In this document: piece after piece, positions 1 through 7,489 of the stretch | Position numbering within the stretch: the first letter of the stretch is position 1 | Layout: each line of letters starts with the position of its first letter | Origin: Alphaproteobacteria bacterium | GTDB lineage: Bacteria; Pseudomonadota; Alphaproteobacteria; Rhizobiales; Hyphomicrobiaceae | NCBI GenBank assembly: GCA_022600335.1 | Contig: JAHZKN010000183.1 | Location: 1 to 8,629 of the forward strand | Direction: 5' to 3' | Length of the DNA: 8,629 nt | Program-made: the position numbers and the translations under genes | Notes under the pieces: generated by a model | The model's input: the letters and a program-made list of their open reading frames with translations, nothing else | Told to the model about the DNA's origin: nothing | The model's database searches: none

Positions 1-1
1 G

Positions 2-331
2 ACGATCGGCCTAATCCTAGCCTACGGAGGACTCATATGGAGCGTTGTCGCACAAGCCCAGATGGGTAAGTATTGGCTGGCCGGCATCGACGCCGACAAC
101 ACCCTGGTCCAACACGGATTGTACTCCATTTCCCGCCATCCCATTTACATCGGGTTTATGGCAATCGCCTTAGGGCTTTTTTTGGCTGTACCCAATGTGC
201 TGTCGCTGTTTTGTGCGCTCCTCACCTTTATCATGCTGTCGATTGAAGCGCGATTAGAGGAACAGTTTCTGATCGCGCGAGACGGTGAACCCTATCGCGC
301 GTATCTCAAACGGACGCGGCGCTGGCTTTAG
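2..331 (+). CDS. Membrane methyltransferase, isoprenylcysteine carboxyl methyltransferase/PEMT-like, 5'-truncated by window edge
   Basis: This is the C-terminal part (109 residues) of a small integral-membrane methyltransferase. The frame is open to the first base of the window, so the true start lies upstream; the ATG at 62 is an internal Met. The signature is the segment GLYSISRHPIYIG followed by a hydrophobic stretch, then an acidic helix (EARLEEQFL) and a C-terminal Tyr-x-x-Tyr-Leu-Lys-Arg-x-Arg-Arg tail. In the ICMT/PEMT family this part forms the SAM-binding site and the last membrane helices. The family methylates lipids, isoprenoid-linked cysteines or other membrane-embedded substrates; the substrate here cannot be told from sequence. 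At least two hydrophobic segments are visible, consistent with an inner-membrane location. The gene stops at TAG 329-331 and is followed by a 245-bp gap with no clear terminator. Confidence 0.8.
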   Translation, partial: TIGLILAYGGLIWSVVAQAQMGKYWLAGIDADNTLVQHGLYSISRHPIYIGFMAIALGLFLAVPNVLSLFCALLTFIMLSIEARLEEQFLIARDGEPYRAYLKRTRRWL

Positions 332-461
332 ACTCCAAAACAAAAATATTAAAGCGCACCGGACGGGCACTTCGGCCTGCAAGCTCACTGCATACATGTC
401 CGTACGAGCGGACGCTTCTGCCAACACCAGGTTTCAGAGACCACACGGAAATAAACTCTGT

Positions 462-477
462 CATCTGTACTCAGATG
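462..477. repeat. Short perfect inverted repeat (6-bp arms, 4-nt loop)
   Basis: CATCTG-TACT-CAGATG forms a perfect small hairpin in the gap between the methyltransferase and the DUF3179 gene. A weaker 5-bp inverted repeat (GTCCG/CGGAC) lies at 398-413. Neither is followed by a T-run, so neither reads as a classical terminator. The 332-576 gap otherwise shows no convincing gene. A perfect TTGACA sits at 499-504, but there is no acceptable -10 at 16-18 bp spacing. Confidence 0.3.
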
Positions 478-576
478 TCTGCATGTGTGCTGTTGTGTTT
501 GACATGACACGCTTTGCCACGACGCGGCTTGCCATGACGCAGCGCGCTCCACGTTTCAGTCCAACTCTTGTGGTAG

Positions 577-1725
577 ATGTCGCAATCGCGCGTAACAGGC
601 CGTTGCTTTCCAATGCGGACAAATCACACCAATAGTCTTTTGCCACCAACACAGGATGGACTTTCCCGCGCGCTTCGACCAATTGCCCGACATCCGCTGA
701 TACTACGCTCCGCACCCTGCGCCTTCGCTCCTTTCATATGGGCGACACTATCGGCGGCAATCCTGGCGTGGACAGCAGCAACACAGCCAGCCCATGCTGA
801 ACCGAGCGCTTGGGAAACTGAAGGCTGGGTCCGCACTGATTTTTCTAAGCATTCCGTTGCGTGGTCCGAGATCATTTCCGGAGGTCCCGGGAAAGACGGC
901 ATCCAACCCATTGACGCGCCAATTTTTCAGGCTGCGCGCGACGAAAATCGCCTCGCCGATCAGGAAGCTGTGATTGGGCTCGAGATCAACGGTGACGCCC
1001 GCGCCTATCCGATCCGCCTCCTAATGTGGCACGAGATTGTCAATGATACCGTTGGTGGCGTTCCGGTCAGCGTTACGTATTGCCCACTTTGCAACGCCGC
1101 AATCGTTTTCGACAGACGCACGCCTGCAGGCATCCTAACTTTTGGCACTAGCGGCTAACTCAGAAAATCGGACCTTGTCATGTATGACCGCCAAACCGAA
1201 AGTTGGTGGCAGCAGTTTTCCGGAGAAGCGATTGTCGGCACGCTCGTCGGTCAAAAACTGCGCATCATACCGTCGCGATTGGAGGCGTTCTCTCTATTCA
1301 AGACGCGTCACGGCGACGGTCGTGTGCTTGTTCCCAATGATCCAACGCTGCGCGACTATGGCCGAAATCCCTATCAAGGCTATGATTCAAGCCAAGTTCC
1401 ATTTCTCTATCGCGGAGATCTACCCTCTGGGATCAACCCCATGCTGCGTGTCATCGTTGTGCGGCGAGACACGACTGCCAAAGCCGTGACGCTGCGGCAT
1501 TTGCGGCATAAAGGACGTATGACAATCTCAGACGTGCAGTTGTCGTGGCGCAAGGGCCAGGCCTCAGCGCTGGATCATAAGACCGTCGCCGGCGGCCGAG
1601 ACGTTGGCAACGTCATTGCCCAAACCGTTGCATCAAATGGCACGACAAGAGACGTGCCGTACGATGTAACATTTGCCTTCGTCTTTCACGCCTTCCACCC
1701 CGGCGCTGAAATCATCGACAAGTGA
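577..1725 (+). pseudogene. Secreted DUF3179-domain protein, interrupted by one in-frame TAA
   Basis: The two open segments 577-1158 and 1180-1725 are in the same frame and together make one DUF3179 protein of about 382 residues. The N-terminal half has a probable Sec signal (hydrophobic core about residues 52-68, cleavage near AHA-E at 74). It then carries the family core: GDARAYPIRLLMWHEIVND, then YCPLCNAAIVFDR with a CxxC pair. The sequence reads on through TAA (1156-1158) as LRKSDLVMYDRQTESWWQQF, which is the expected continuation. The C-terminal half is well conserved and ends with GRDVGNV and YDVTFAFVFHAFHP. The function of DUF3179 is not established; the CxxC and export signal suggest a periplasmic or surface role. 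An alternative start is ATG 613. No strong Shine-Dalgarno precedes either start. Without the stop it would look fully functional, so it is a very recent pseudogene, a sequencing error, or a readthrough case. Confidence 0.8.
1156..1158 (+). other. In-frame TAA stop within the DUF3179 frame, at a probable Lys codon
   Basis: The reading FGTSG-TAA-LRKSDLVMYD matches my recollection of the family pattern FGT(S/T)G-K-LRNSDLVMYD, so the stop probably replaces a Lys codon (AAA to TAA, one base). No length change is involved and the frame is identical on both sides. Restart at ATG 1180 is conceivable, but only a weak CGGA lies upstream, and the restarted product would lack the signal peptide. Confidence 0.75.
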
Positions 1726-1891
1726 CAGTGCCGGCGCGCAAGCGGGCGAAACTCAATTCAGGCTGGACAGAACACCAACTAACTGAGAGCAGTCGCGTGA
1801 AAAAGCGCGCTCAACCGGGTGCGCTGTGACCCATATGCGACCCAGCGCTACACGACGAAAACGGTAATAGGTGCTAAGTGATTGATTGTAT

Positions 1892-1966
1892 TGGTGAGCC
1901 CGGAAGGGATCGAACCTTCGACCCTCTGATTAAAAGTCAGATGCTCTACCGCTGAGCTACGGGCCC
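1892..1966 (-). tRNA. tRNA-Lys (anticodon TTT), CCA encoded
   Basis: Read on the minus strand from 1966, the sequence folds as a full cloverleaf. It has a 7-bp acceptor stem GGGCCCG/CGGGCTC (one G-U pair), a D stem GCTC/GAGC, an anticodon stem TCTGA/TCAGA with loop CTTTTAA (anticodon TTT, reads AAA/AAG), a 5-nt variable region GGGTC, and a T stem GAAGG/CCTTC with loop TTCGATC. The discriminator base is A and the CCA end is encoded (1892-1894). It stands alone, antisense to its flanking protein genes. I see no T-rich terminator hairpin directly downstream. Confidence 0.97.
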
Positions 1967-2368
1967 CCATGTGCAAAAACACGCCTGCTTGTAAGCGCCC
2001 GGGCTTGGCCGGTCAAGCAGCCAAACACCGGCCTGAGACGGGCAAAAGAGAATTCCACACCTCACTTGCACTGGTGGCACTTCGAAGGCTCAGATTGGGC
2101 GCGGATTAGCTGCTCGCGATATGCATGCTCTGACCTGAAGCCTCGATGAATGCCGTCCGAATTCGGTTGCTATCGACCCACACGGCGCGCATCTTCTAGC
2201 CGGCCAACATGTCGCAGCATGTCCTCAATGCGCGGCGCATAGGATTAAAATCCGACCTTAGAATCTATGATCTCAACAGATCTAAGATCTCAAACGTATC
2301 TGTTCCATTGGACGCAACGCAATGCCTGTGCACCACGGCACCAGTCGTCGCAAAAAAACAATTCTCAC
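1967..2368. other. 402-bp gap between tRNA-Lys and the DMT transporter
   Basis: Apart from the tRNA promoter, no confident gene is seen. Small sequence oddities are a 12-bp near-palindrome GGATT-AA-AATCC (2242-2253) and the octamer GATCTCAA repeated at 2269-2276 and 2286-2293 (17-bp period). On the minus strand, a 28-codon ATG frame (2192-2106) reads MRAVWVDSNRIRTAFIEASG and on. It overlaps a start-less 35-codon frame that ends in KCHQCK. Both look protein-like, but they are too short to call. The long upstream leader of the transporter frame (2267-2368) has no Shine-Dalgarno and reads as non-coding. Confidence 0.4.
1988..2016 (-). promoter_or_regulatory. Probable sigma-70-type promoter of tRNA-Lys
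   Basis: On the minus strand, TTGACC (2016-2011) and TACAAG (1993-1988) are separated by exactly 17 bp. They match the TTGACA and TATAAT consensus at 5/6 and 4/6 positions. Transcription would start near 1981, about 15 nt before the mature tRNA 5' end at 1966, which is a normal short tRNA leader. Confidence 0.55.
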
Positions 2369-3298
2369 ATGACATCACCAGACCCAGCGCCAAAGCTTGC
2401 ACCCACACAGGGCGCAAAGCTGCCGGAAACAGCTGTGGCAGCAGCACTGATGTGCCTCGCGGTGACGTTGTTTTCCTGCCTGGATGCCTCGGCCAAGTTC
2501 TTAATCACCCGCTATGATTTACCGACCGTGCAGGTCACCTGGATGCGGTTTGTCGGTCAGTTCATTGGCTTGCTTGTTTTGGTGCCAGTGTTTGGCGGTT
2601 TATCCCTTCCGCGGTTGTTGAAAACACAAAACTTGAAACTTCAGCTCATCCGCTCACTTTTGATGGCCGCAACGACGGTCTTCAATTTTCTTGCCTTGAA
2701 AACACTGCGCCTGGATCAAACCACGACTATTTTCTTTTTAGGACCGTTGGTGGTGGCCTTGCTGGCCGGACCGACACTTGGTGAGTGGATCGGATGGCGG
2801 CGCTTGATCGCCATCTTAGTTGGCTTTTTGGGAATTTTGATTGCCGTGCGCCCCGGACTGATCATGCTGTCCGCAGGGCTCGGTTATGCCTTCCTGGCCA
2901 TGTTGGCCTTTTCGTTATTCATGCTGCTGACCCGACATATGGCGGGCAAAGACCCGCGCATGGTCACGCTATTCTATTCCATGGTTGCTGGCGTCATTCT
3001 TGGAGCCCCGATTGCGCTGTCCGCATGGGTTATGCCGGTCGATACCCTGTCCGTTGTTCTGTTAGGTTGTCTAGGCGTTTTTGGTGGGGTGGGGCACTAT
3101 CTGTTTATTCTTGCCTACGAGCGTGCACCAGCGTCAACTATTGCGCCATTTCTGTATCTGCAGCTGGTGTCGATGGTCGCGCTTGGGTTTTTTGTGTTTT
3201 CAGATCTCCCAGACCGGTGGACGTTACTCGGCTCTGCGATCGTGATCGCCTCAGGTCTTTACATGTTTCATCGCGAACGCGTGCACAGTGGCATGTAG
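2369..3298 (+). CDS. DMT-superfamily EamA-type transporter
   Basis: This is an inner-membrane permease of 309 residues, the usual size for a two-EamA-repeat protein with about ten transmembrane helices. The first repeat (about residues 22-150) carries the typical start LMCLAVTLFSCLDASAKFL, then VTWMRFVGQ and FLALKTLRLDQTTTIFFLGP. The second (about 160-295) carries HYLFILAYERAPASTIAPF, a standard EamA signature. The frame is open upstream to an ATG at 2267, but those 34 residues are polar and unlike the family. I therefore start at ATG 2369, which leaves a short Pro/Ala-rich cytoplasmic tail before the first helix. No clear ribosome-binding site precedes either start. EamA proteins export or import small metabolites; nothing here fixes the substrate. 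It is convergent with tgt, with only 23 bp between their stops. Confidence 0.88.
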   Translation: MTSPDPAPKLAPTQGAKLPETAVAAALMCLAVTLFSCLDASAKFLITRYDLPTVQVTWMRFVGQFIGLLVLVPVFGGLSLPRLLKTQNLKLQLIRSLLMAATTVFNFLALKTLRLDQTTTIFFLGPLVVALLAGPTLGEWIGWRRLIAILVGFLGILIAVRPGLIMLSAGLGYAFLAMLAFSLFMLLTRHMAGKDPRMVTLFYSMVAGVILGAPIALSAWVMPVDTLSVVLLGCLGVFGGVGHYLFILAYERAPASTIAPFLYLQLVSMVALGFFVFSDLPDRWTLLGSAIVIASGLYMFHRERVHSGM

Positions 3299-3314
3299 TG
3301 TGTTGTGTTGCCGG

Positions 3315-3331
3315 CGCCGTGTTATGCGGCG
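3315..3331. terminator. Small GC-rich hairpin between convergent DMT gene and tgt
   Basis: CGCCG-TGTTATG-CGGCG makes a 5-bp GC stem with a 7-nt loop. It overlaps the tgt stop codon (3322-3324) and lies in the 23-bp space between two convergent genes, where a shared terminator would be expected. No clear U-tract follows on either strand, so the call is weak. Confidence 0.25.
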
Positions 3332-4461
3332 TTATCGGGTGGCGTGCGCACAATACGCGCTAGCGTTTCCTCTTTCCAGGATACAAAGGTTCCGTTGGCG
3401 ATGGCCGCACGCATCTCAGCCATAAGATCCTGATAGAAAACGGTGTTGATCCACGACAGGGTCATGGCCCCGAGGTATTCACCGGACTTCACCAAATGAT
3501 GCAGGTAGGCGCGCGAATACTGTCGCGCCGGCGGGCAAGAACTTTTGAGGTCGAGAGGTGCAGCATCCTCTTGATGGCAAGCGTTCTTCAAGTTCACACG
3601 TCCCTGCCACGTGTAGGCAAGTCCATGGCGACCATTACGCGTTGGCAACACACAATCAAACATGTCAATGCCGCGAGCGACCGCTTCGATAAGGTCTTGC
3701 GGTGTGCCAACGCCCATAAGATAGCGCGGTTTTGTTTCTGGCAAGAATGGCATCACGGATTCTAACGTATACAACATCGCTTCATGGCCTTCGCCAACCG
3801 CTAGTCCCCCAACAGCATAGCCAGGAAGGTCCATCGCAACGAGAGCTTCAGCGGATTGGCGGCGCAGCGTTGCGTCGGTACCGCCTTGAACAATGCCAAA
3901 TAATGCCTGACCGGGTTGCGCGCGCTGAGCAAACGCGTCTTGTGAGCGCGCTGCCCAACGCAAAGACAGCTGCATGGCGCGTTCGATTTCGGATCGTTCG
4001 GCAGGAAGTGCAATACACTCATCAAACTGCATTTGGATATCGGCGCCAAGCAGGCATTGGATCTCAATTGAGCGCTCGGGCGACAACATGTGTCGCGAGC
4101 CGTCCAGGTGCGATTGGAATTCTGCCCCCTCCTCGGTGATCTTACGGATCTTGGAGAGGCTCATAACCTGGAAACCACCGGAATCCGTCAGGATCGGACC
4201 CTGCCACTGCATAAATGGATGCAACCCACCGAGTTTCGCGACGCGTTCAGCACCAGGGCGCAACATGAGGTGATACGTATTAGCAAGAACGATGTCTGCA
4301 CCAGAGGCTTTCACCTGATCGGGATACAGCGCCTTAACCGTCGCCACGGTGCCGACGGGCATGAAGGCGGGGGTGCGAATAGTCCCACGTGGCGTTCGGA
4401 TTTCACCCTGACGCGCCGCGCCGCTGGCCGCGTGCACGACAAATTTAAACTCAGCCGCCAC
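3322..4461 (-). CDS. tgt: tRNA-guanosine(34) transglycosylase (Tgt) lacking most of its zinc site
   Basis: Tgt exchanges the G34 base of GUN-anticodon tRNAs for preQ1 in queuosine synthesis. From the GTG at 4461 the protein has 379 residues, the normal length. A second GTG at 4482 would add seven residues; I prefer 4461 because GGGG lies just upstream. The TIM-barrel catalytic set is intact: [11 protein letters not shown] with the general acid/base Asp93, FDEC with Asp147, GGLAVGEG (the bacterial, preQ1-type loop with Val), and the nucleophile Asp269 in MFDCVLPTR. The zinc subdomain is not. Where the family has CxCxxC about 25 residues before a His, this protein has Ser307, Cys309, Ala312 and Ile338. 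The surrounding residues ([15 protein letters not shown]) are well kept, so the alignment is secure. The gene follows queA by 57 bp and is probably cotranscribed. Identity is certain; activity without the metal is the open question. Confidence 0.95.
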   Translation of the reverse strand: MAAEFKFVVHAASGAARQGEIRTPRGTIRTPAFMPVGTVATVKALYPDQVKASGADIVLANTYHLMLRPGAERVAKLGGLHPFMQWQGPILTDSGGFQVMSLSKIRKITEEGAEFQSHLDGSRHMLSPERSIEIQCLLGADIQMQFDECIALPAERSEIERAMQLSLRWAARSQDAFAQRAQPGQALFGIVQGGTDATLRRQSAEALVAMDLPGYAVGGLAVGEGHEAMLYTLESVMPFLPETKPRYLMGVGTPQDLIEAVARGIDMFDCVLPTRNGRHGLAYTWQGRVNLKNACHQEDAAPLDLKSSCPPARQYSRAYLHHLVKSGEYLGAMTLSWINTVFYQDLMAEMRAAIANGTFVSWKEETLARIVRTPPDNAA

Positions 4462-4518
4462 GATAAAACCCCGTCGCGTCACTTGGCAGAAAAAAATGAG
4501 TGTTGGCTTGTGTAAGAG

Positions 4519-5592
4519 TCATTGTTGAGGGTCCAACAGGCAGGCATCACCATAGGAATAGAACCGATATCCAGACTGTATCGCATGCGCATACGCCTGC
4601 TTCATAGTCGATAGCCCAGAGAATGCCGTGACCAACATAAACAATGTCGAGCGCGGCAAGTGAAAATTGGTCAGCAAACGGTCCACGGCTTTAAAACGGT
4701 AGCCTGGCGTAATAAAGATATCCGTATCGCCTGAAAAAGCCTGAAGGGTGCCGTCGTCCTGTGCCGCTGTTTCAAGCAGACGCAACGATGTGGTGCCAAC
4801 AGCAACAATACGCCCACCTGCCCGCTTGCAGGCATTGAGGCGTTCAGCCGTTTCCTCTGTCACCTCACCCCATTCTTTATGCATCTTATGGCCGTCAGTC
4901 GTGTCACTCTTCACCGGTAGGAATGTCCCGCCACCAACGTGTAGCGTCAGCGAGTGACAGGACACGCCGCTCTGCTCAAGTTTGGCTAACACGTCTGGTG
5001 TGAAGTGCAGCCCAGCTGTCGGTGCAGCCACAGCACCAGACCGGGCTGCAAAAATGGTTTGATACTGGGCACGATCTTGCGCATCAGGCGGCCGTTTTGA
5101 TGCAATATAGTGCGGCAGCGGCATCAATCCAACGCGATCTATGGCCGTCTCTAATGCGCCACCGGCGCAATCGAAGGTGATTTCGATAAGTCCCCCCTCA
5201 CCGACCTCTGACACATGCCCCGTCAGACTTCCTGTATGGTCTGACCCGTCAAACGTTAACGCATCGCCGACCTTCAGGCGGCGCGCAGGTTTAGCAAGCG
5301 CAGACCAACGATTGTCTGTGAGGCGGTTTAGAAGGTTGACGGATATAGCGACGACAGAAGACCCGCGCACGCGCGTTCCCTTGAGCAAAGCCGCCAGAAC
5401 CTTTGTGTCGTTGAACACCAACGCATCGCCAGGTGCCAAAAGGTCGGGCAATTTGCTGAACTGAGAGTCGTCCAATCGCGGAGGATCTTCGCCCGCAGCC
5501 ACGACCAGAAGACGCGCGTCATCACGCTTGCCTACCGGGCGCAACGCGATCAGCGCCTCCGGCAATTCAAAGTCAAAGGCATCCGTACGCAT
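4519..5592 (-). CDS. queA: S-adenosylmethionine:tRNA ribosyltransferase-isomerase (QueA)
   Basis: QueA transfers and isomerises the ribosyl moiety of SAM onto preQ1 in tRNA to give epoxyqueuosine, the step after Tgt. The 357-residue length is typical. Recognised segments in order are an N-terminal [20 protein letters not shown] (58-65), MPLPHYI (157-163), the strongly conserved [12 protein letters not shown] (186-197), [13 protein letters not shown] (215-227), [13 protein letters not shown] (262-274), [14 protein letters not shown] (308-321) and [12 protein letters not shown] (342-353). The ATG at 5592 starts exactly at the family's conserved beginning. The ribosome-binding site is poor. The gene sits 86 bp downstream of the cytoplasmic cyclophilin gene and just upstream of tgt, so it probably forms a queuosine pair with it. 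A 19-bp palindrome lies about 39 bp before the start. Confidence 0.97.
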   Translation of the reverse strand: MRTDAFDFELPEALIALRPVGKRDDARLLVVAAGEDPPRLDDSQFSKLPDLLAPGDALVFNDTKVLAALLKGTRVRGSSVVAISVNLLNRLTDNRWSALAKPARRLKVGDALTFDGSDHTGSLTGHVSEVGEGGLIEITFDCAGGALETAIDRVGLMPLPHYIASKRPPDAQDRAQYQTIFAARSGAVAAPTAGLHFTPDVLAKLEQSGVSCHSLTLHVGGGTFLPVKSDTTDGHKMHKEWGEVTEETAERLNACKRAGGRIVAVGTTSLRLLETAAQDDGTLQAFSGDTDIFITPGYRFKAVDRLLTNFHLPRSTLFMLVTAFSGLSTMKQAYAHAIQSGYRFYSYGDACLLDPQQ

Positions 5593-5630
5593 CTGATCGA
5601 AAAGCCCGGTGATTGCTCTTACTTAATGCA

Positions 5631-5649
5631 TACAGCGTTGAACACTGTA
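5631..5649. promoter_or_regulatory. 19-bp near-perfect palindrome upstream of queA (possible operator or hairpin)
   Basis: TACAGCGTTGAACACTGTA is symmetric around its central G: eight of nine base pairs match and the only mismatch is C/A at the sixth position. It lies in the 86-bp gap between the upstream cyclophilin gene and queA, 39 bp before the queA ATG. It overlaps a weak minus-strand promoter candidate (TTACAG, 17-bp spacer, ATTAAG). It could be a protein-binding operator or an RNA hairpin between cistrons. I do not recognise a known regulator motif. Confidence 0.35.
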
Positions 5650-5678
5650 AGCTGCGGGCATCACTGCGACCTGCCCTT

Positions 5679-6155
5679 CTACCCAACATCCGCTGCAACG
5701 CGCACGGTGGTCATAGCGTCAGGACTTGCAGGCGGTTCGCCTTTGTTGATTTTGTCTACAACGTCCATGCCTTCAATGACTTTACCCCAGACCGTGTACT
5801 GACGGTCGAGAAATGTTGCATCGTCAAACACAATAAAAAACTGACTGTTGGCCGAGTTCGGCGCCTGGGCACGCGCCATCGAACAGACGCCGCGCACGTG
5901 TGGTTCGTCATTAAATTCGGCGGTTAGATTTTCGTGATCCGATCCACCGGTTCCGGTGCCATGCGGACAACCCGTTTGCGCCATAAATCCATCGATCACG
6001 CGATGGAACTTAACGCCGTCATAGAAGTTGGCACGCGCCAGAGTCTTGATGCGCGCGACATGATTGGGAGCCAGGTCCGGGCGCAAGCCGATGACAATGC
6101 GGCCTTTGGTCGAGTCTATAATCAGTGTGTTTTCAGGATCCTTCGTATCAGCCAT
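5679..6155 (-). CDS. Cytoplasmic cyclophilin-type peptidylprolyl cis-trans isomerase
   Basis: This is a 158-residue single-domain cyclophilin without a signal peptide, so cytoplasmic. Cyclophilins catalyse cis-trans isomerisation of Xaa-Pro bonds during protein folding. The catalytic Arg is in KFHRVIDGFMAQTG (49-62). The substrate-pocket residues follow in SANSQFFIVF (101-110) and YTVWGKV (120-126). The position usually occupied by Asp in QTGDP is Cys63; from memory this is also seen in other alphaproteobacterial copies. The ATG at 6155 gives the expected short N-terminus. The gene lies 55 bp downstream of the cyclophilin lipoprotein gene, with which it shares strong similarity, pointing to an old tandem duplication with different cellular targeting. 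Which ppi symbol applies cannot be decided, so none is given. Confidence 0.95.
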   Translation of the reverse strand: MADTKDPENTLIIDSTKGRIVIGLRPDLAPNHVARIKTLARANFYDGVKFHRVIDGFMAQTGCPHGTGTGGSDHENLTAEFNDEPHVRGVCSMARAQAPNSANSQFFIVFDDATFLDRQYTVWGKVIEGMDVVDKINKGEPPASPDAMTTVRVAADVG

Positions 6156-6210
6156 CGATGCCGCTCTTTCTGTATTCGTGTTGTGATTGATGTTACGTGT
6201 TTAGGGAGCC

Positions 6211-6759
6211 TTAGGCCTTGGCGTCAAATGTCATTTTGACAATGACATCCGGCTTAGCAGGGGGTTCGCCCTTAGCGATTTGGTCAACGTACTCCATACC
6301 AGAGACCACTTCACCCCACACCGTGTATTTCCCATTGAGGAAAGGCGCCGGCGCAAAGCAGATAAAGAATTGGCTGTTTGCCGAGTGCGGGTTGTTGGTG
6401 CGTGCTGCGCCAATCGTGCCACGGGTAAAGGGTGTATGGGTAAATTCCGCTGCCAAATCTCCGTATTTCGATCCGCCTAACCCGGTGCCGGATGGGTCTC
6501 CTGTTTGAGCCATAAACCCTGCGATGACACGATGGAACTTGAGGCCATCATAAAAGCCTTCTCGCGTGAGTTTCTTCACCCGCGCAACATGCTTCGGTGC
6601 CAAATCGGGACGCAGTTTGATCACCACTGTGCCGGTCTTGAGGTGCAGGTAGACGGTATTATCCGAGGATTCAACAGCAGTCGTTTCCACTTGTGGCTGG
6701 CCGCAGGCCGCCATTACAAAGCAAACGCTGGTCAAGACGGCAATGCCAATCAATCGCAT
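6211..6759 (-). CDS. Cyclophilin-type peptidylprolyl isomerase, predicted envelope lipoprotein
   Basis: This 182-residue cyclophilin has an N-terminal lipoprotein signal: Met-Arg, a hydrophobic core, then VMAAC with the lipidated Cys at residue 19. Met at -3 is a slightly unusual lipobox residue. Gly at +2 (not Asp) would favour outer-membrane sorting by the E. coli rule. A short linker leads to the cyclophilin domain (about 35-180) with FHRVIAGFMAQTG (75-87, catalytic Arg77), SANSQFFI (126-133) and YTVWGEV (145-151). It would act on prolyl bonds in the periplasm. An AAAGG element lies upstream of the ATG at 6759. It is preceded by coaD and followed by its cytoplasmic paralogue, all on the same strand. 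Confidence 0.94.
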   Translation of the reverse strand: MRLIGIAVLTSVCFVMAACGQPQVETTAVESSDNTVYLHLKTGTVVIKLRPDLAPKHVARVKKLTREGFYDGLKFHRVIAGFMAQTGDPSGTGLGGSKYGDLAAEFTHTPFTRGTIGAARTNNPHSANSQFFICFAPAPFLNGKYTVWGEVVSGMEYVDQIAKGEPPAKPDVIVKMTFDAKA

Positions 6760-6821
6760 AGGAATGTCTACCTTTCAGGTCGCAGTTCTTAGTTTATTTC
6801 AGGTGGGGCTTTAAATCTCGC

Positions 6822-6852
6822 GGCGTTTTGCCATGTGCTTTATCAAAATGCC
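6822..6852. repeat. Inverted repeat between coaD and the cyclophilin lipoprotein gene
   Basis: GGCGTTTTG (6822-6830) and CAAAATGCC (6844-6852) pair over 9 bp around a 13-nt loop. The plus strand has one G-U wobble; in the minus-strand transcript the same position is an A-C mismatch. No U-run follows on the minus strand, so it may be an intercistronic hairpin rather than a terminator. The rest of the 119-bp gap holds nothing clear. Confidence 0.3.
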
Positions 6853-6878
6853 AGACGAGAGGTACACACGTGACGCAT

Positions 6879-7373
6879 CTAGCGCGTGACCTTGTCGGCC
6901 AGACGCTTGGCCACGGCTGGTGAGACAAACGCACTGACGTCACCATTCATTTGCGCAATCTGGCGTACCAGATTGGCCGCGATGTGGCGAACCTGTGGGC
7001 TTGCTGAGACAAACACGGTTTGAATGTCAGGTGCCATTTCACCATTCATACCTGCCATCTGCATTTCGTAGTCGAAATCTGTACCATCACGCAAGCCGCG
7101 AAAGATGACGTGTGCTTCACAGGCACGCGCCGCGTTGACAGCAAGGTTGTCAAAAGTCGTAATTTTTATGGCTGTGCCGGTCTTCTTTGCAATGGGCGCA
7201 ACTTCTGCCTCTAACATCTCAACGCGCTCAGAATCTGAAAACATGGGTTTTTTTGCATTGTGCACGCCGACCCCGATTACCAACGTGTCCACCAAACAGC
7301 AAGCGCGCTGAATCACGTCAGTATGGCCGATCGTGACAGGGTCAAAAGAACCCGAATAAAAACCAGTGCGCAT
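6879..7373 (-). CDS. coaD: Phosphopantetheine adenylyltransferase (CoaD)
   Basis: CoaD transfers AMP from ATP to 4'-phosphopantetheine, giving dephospho-CoA, the penultimate step of coenzyme A synthesis, in the cytoplasm. The protein has 164 residues, close to the family norm of about 160. The nucleotidyltransferase signature [10 protein letters not shown] is at 8-17, with the catalytic His17. KKPMF (41-45) and [19 protein letters not shown] (92-110) supply further substrate contacts. The usual ISSSLV nucleotide-binding stretch is IAANLV here (131-136); the following RQIA and GDVSAFV are conserved. The ATG at 7373 is preceded by a good AAGGGG ribosome-binding site seven bases upstream. It is the first gene of the minus-strand run and is divergent from the small secreted-protein gene. 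I did not find a convincing minus-strand promoter in the 129-bp gap. Confidence 0.97.
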   Translation of the reverse strand: MRTGFYSGSFDPVTIGHTDVIQRACCLVDTLVIGVGVHNAKKPMFSDSERVEMLEAEVAPIAKKTGTAIKITTFDNLAVNAARACEAHVIFRGLRDGTDFDYEMQMAGMNGEMAPDIQTVFVSASPQVRHIAANLVRQIAQMNGDVSAFVSPAVAKRLADKVTR

Positions 7374-7427
7374 TATGGCGCCCCTTTTTGTTCACCTCTT
7401 ACAGGTGCCAACGCGACATTGTTTTAA

Positions 7428-7456
7428 TTGGCAAAACACAACGCGGCAGGCATAAT
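7428..7456 (+). promoter_or_regulatory. Near-consensus sigma-70-type promoter of the small secreted-protein gene
   Basis: TTGGCA (7428-7433) and CATAAT (7451-7456) are separated by exactly 17 bp, each matching consensus at 5/6 positions. Transcription would begin near 7463, giving a leader of about 40 nt to the ATG at 7503. This is the best promoter match I found in the window. Confidence 0.65.
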
Positions 7457-7489
7457 CTTGGTGCTACATTCTGCAAAAGTTAGCAAGTC

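Noticed and set aside
499..527. TTGACA at 499-504 as the -35 of a DUF3179 promoter
   Set aside because: The 17-bp spaced hexamer is ACGCGG, which is not a usable -10.
1892..1966. tRNA-Lys next to the DUF3179 gene as a possible suppressor of the TAA that replaced a Lys codon
   Set aside because: The anticodon is TTT, which reads AAA/AAG and cannot decode UAA. The proximity is coincidence.
1850..1966. tRNA-Lys as an integration (att) site
   Set aside because: There is no integrase, no repeat of the tRNA 3' end and no phage or island genes nearby.
2267..2368. N-terminal extension of the DMT transporter from ATG 2267
   Set aside because: It adds 34 polar, family-unlike residues before the first helix and has no ribosome-binding site.
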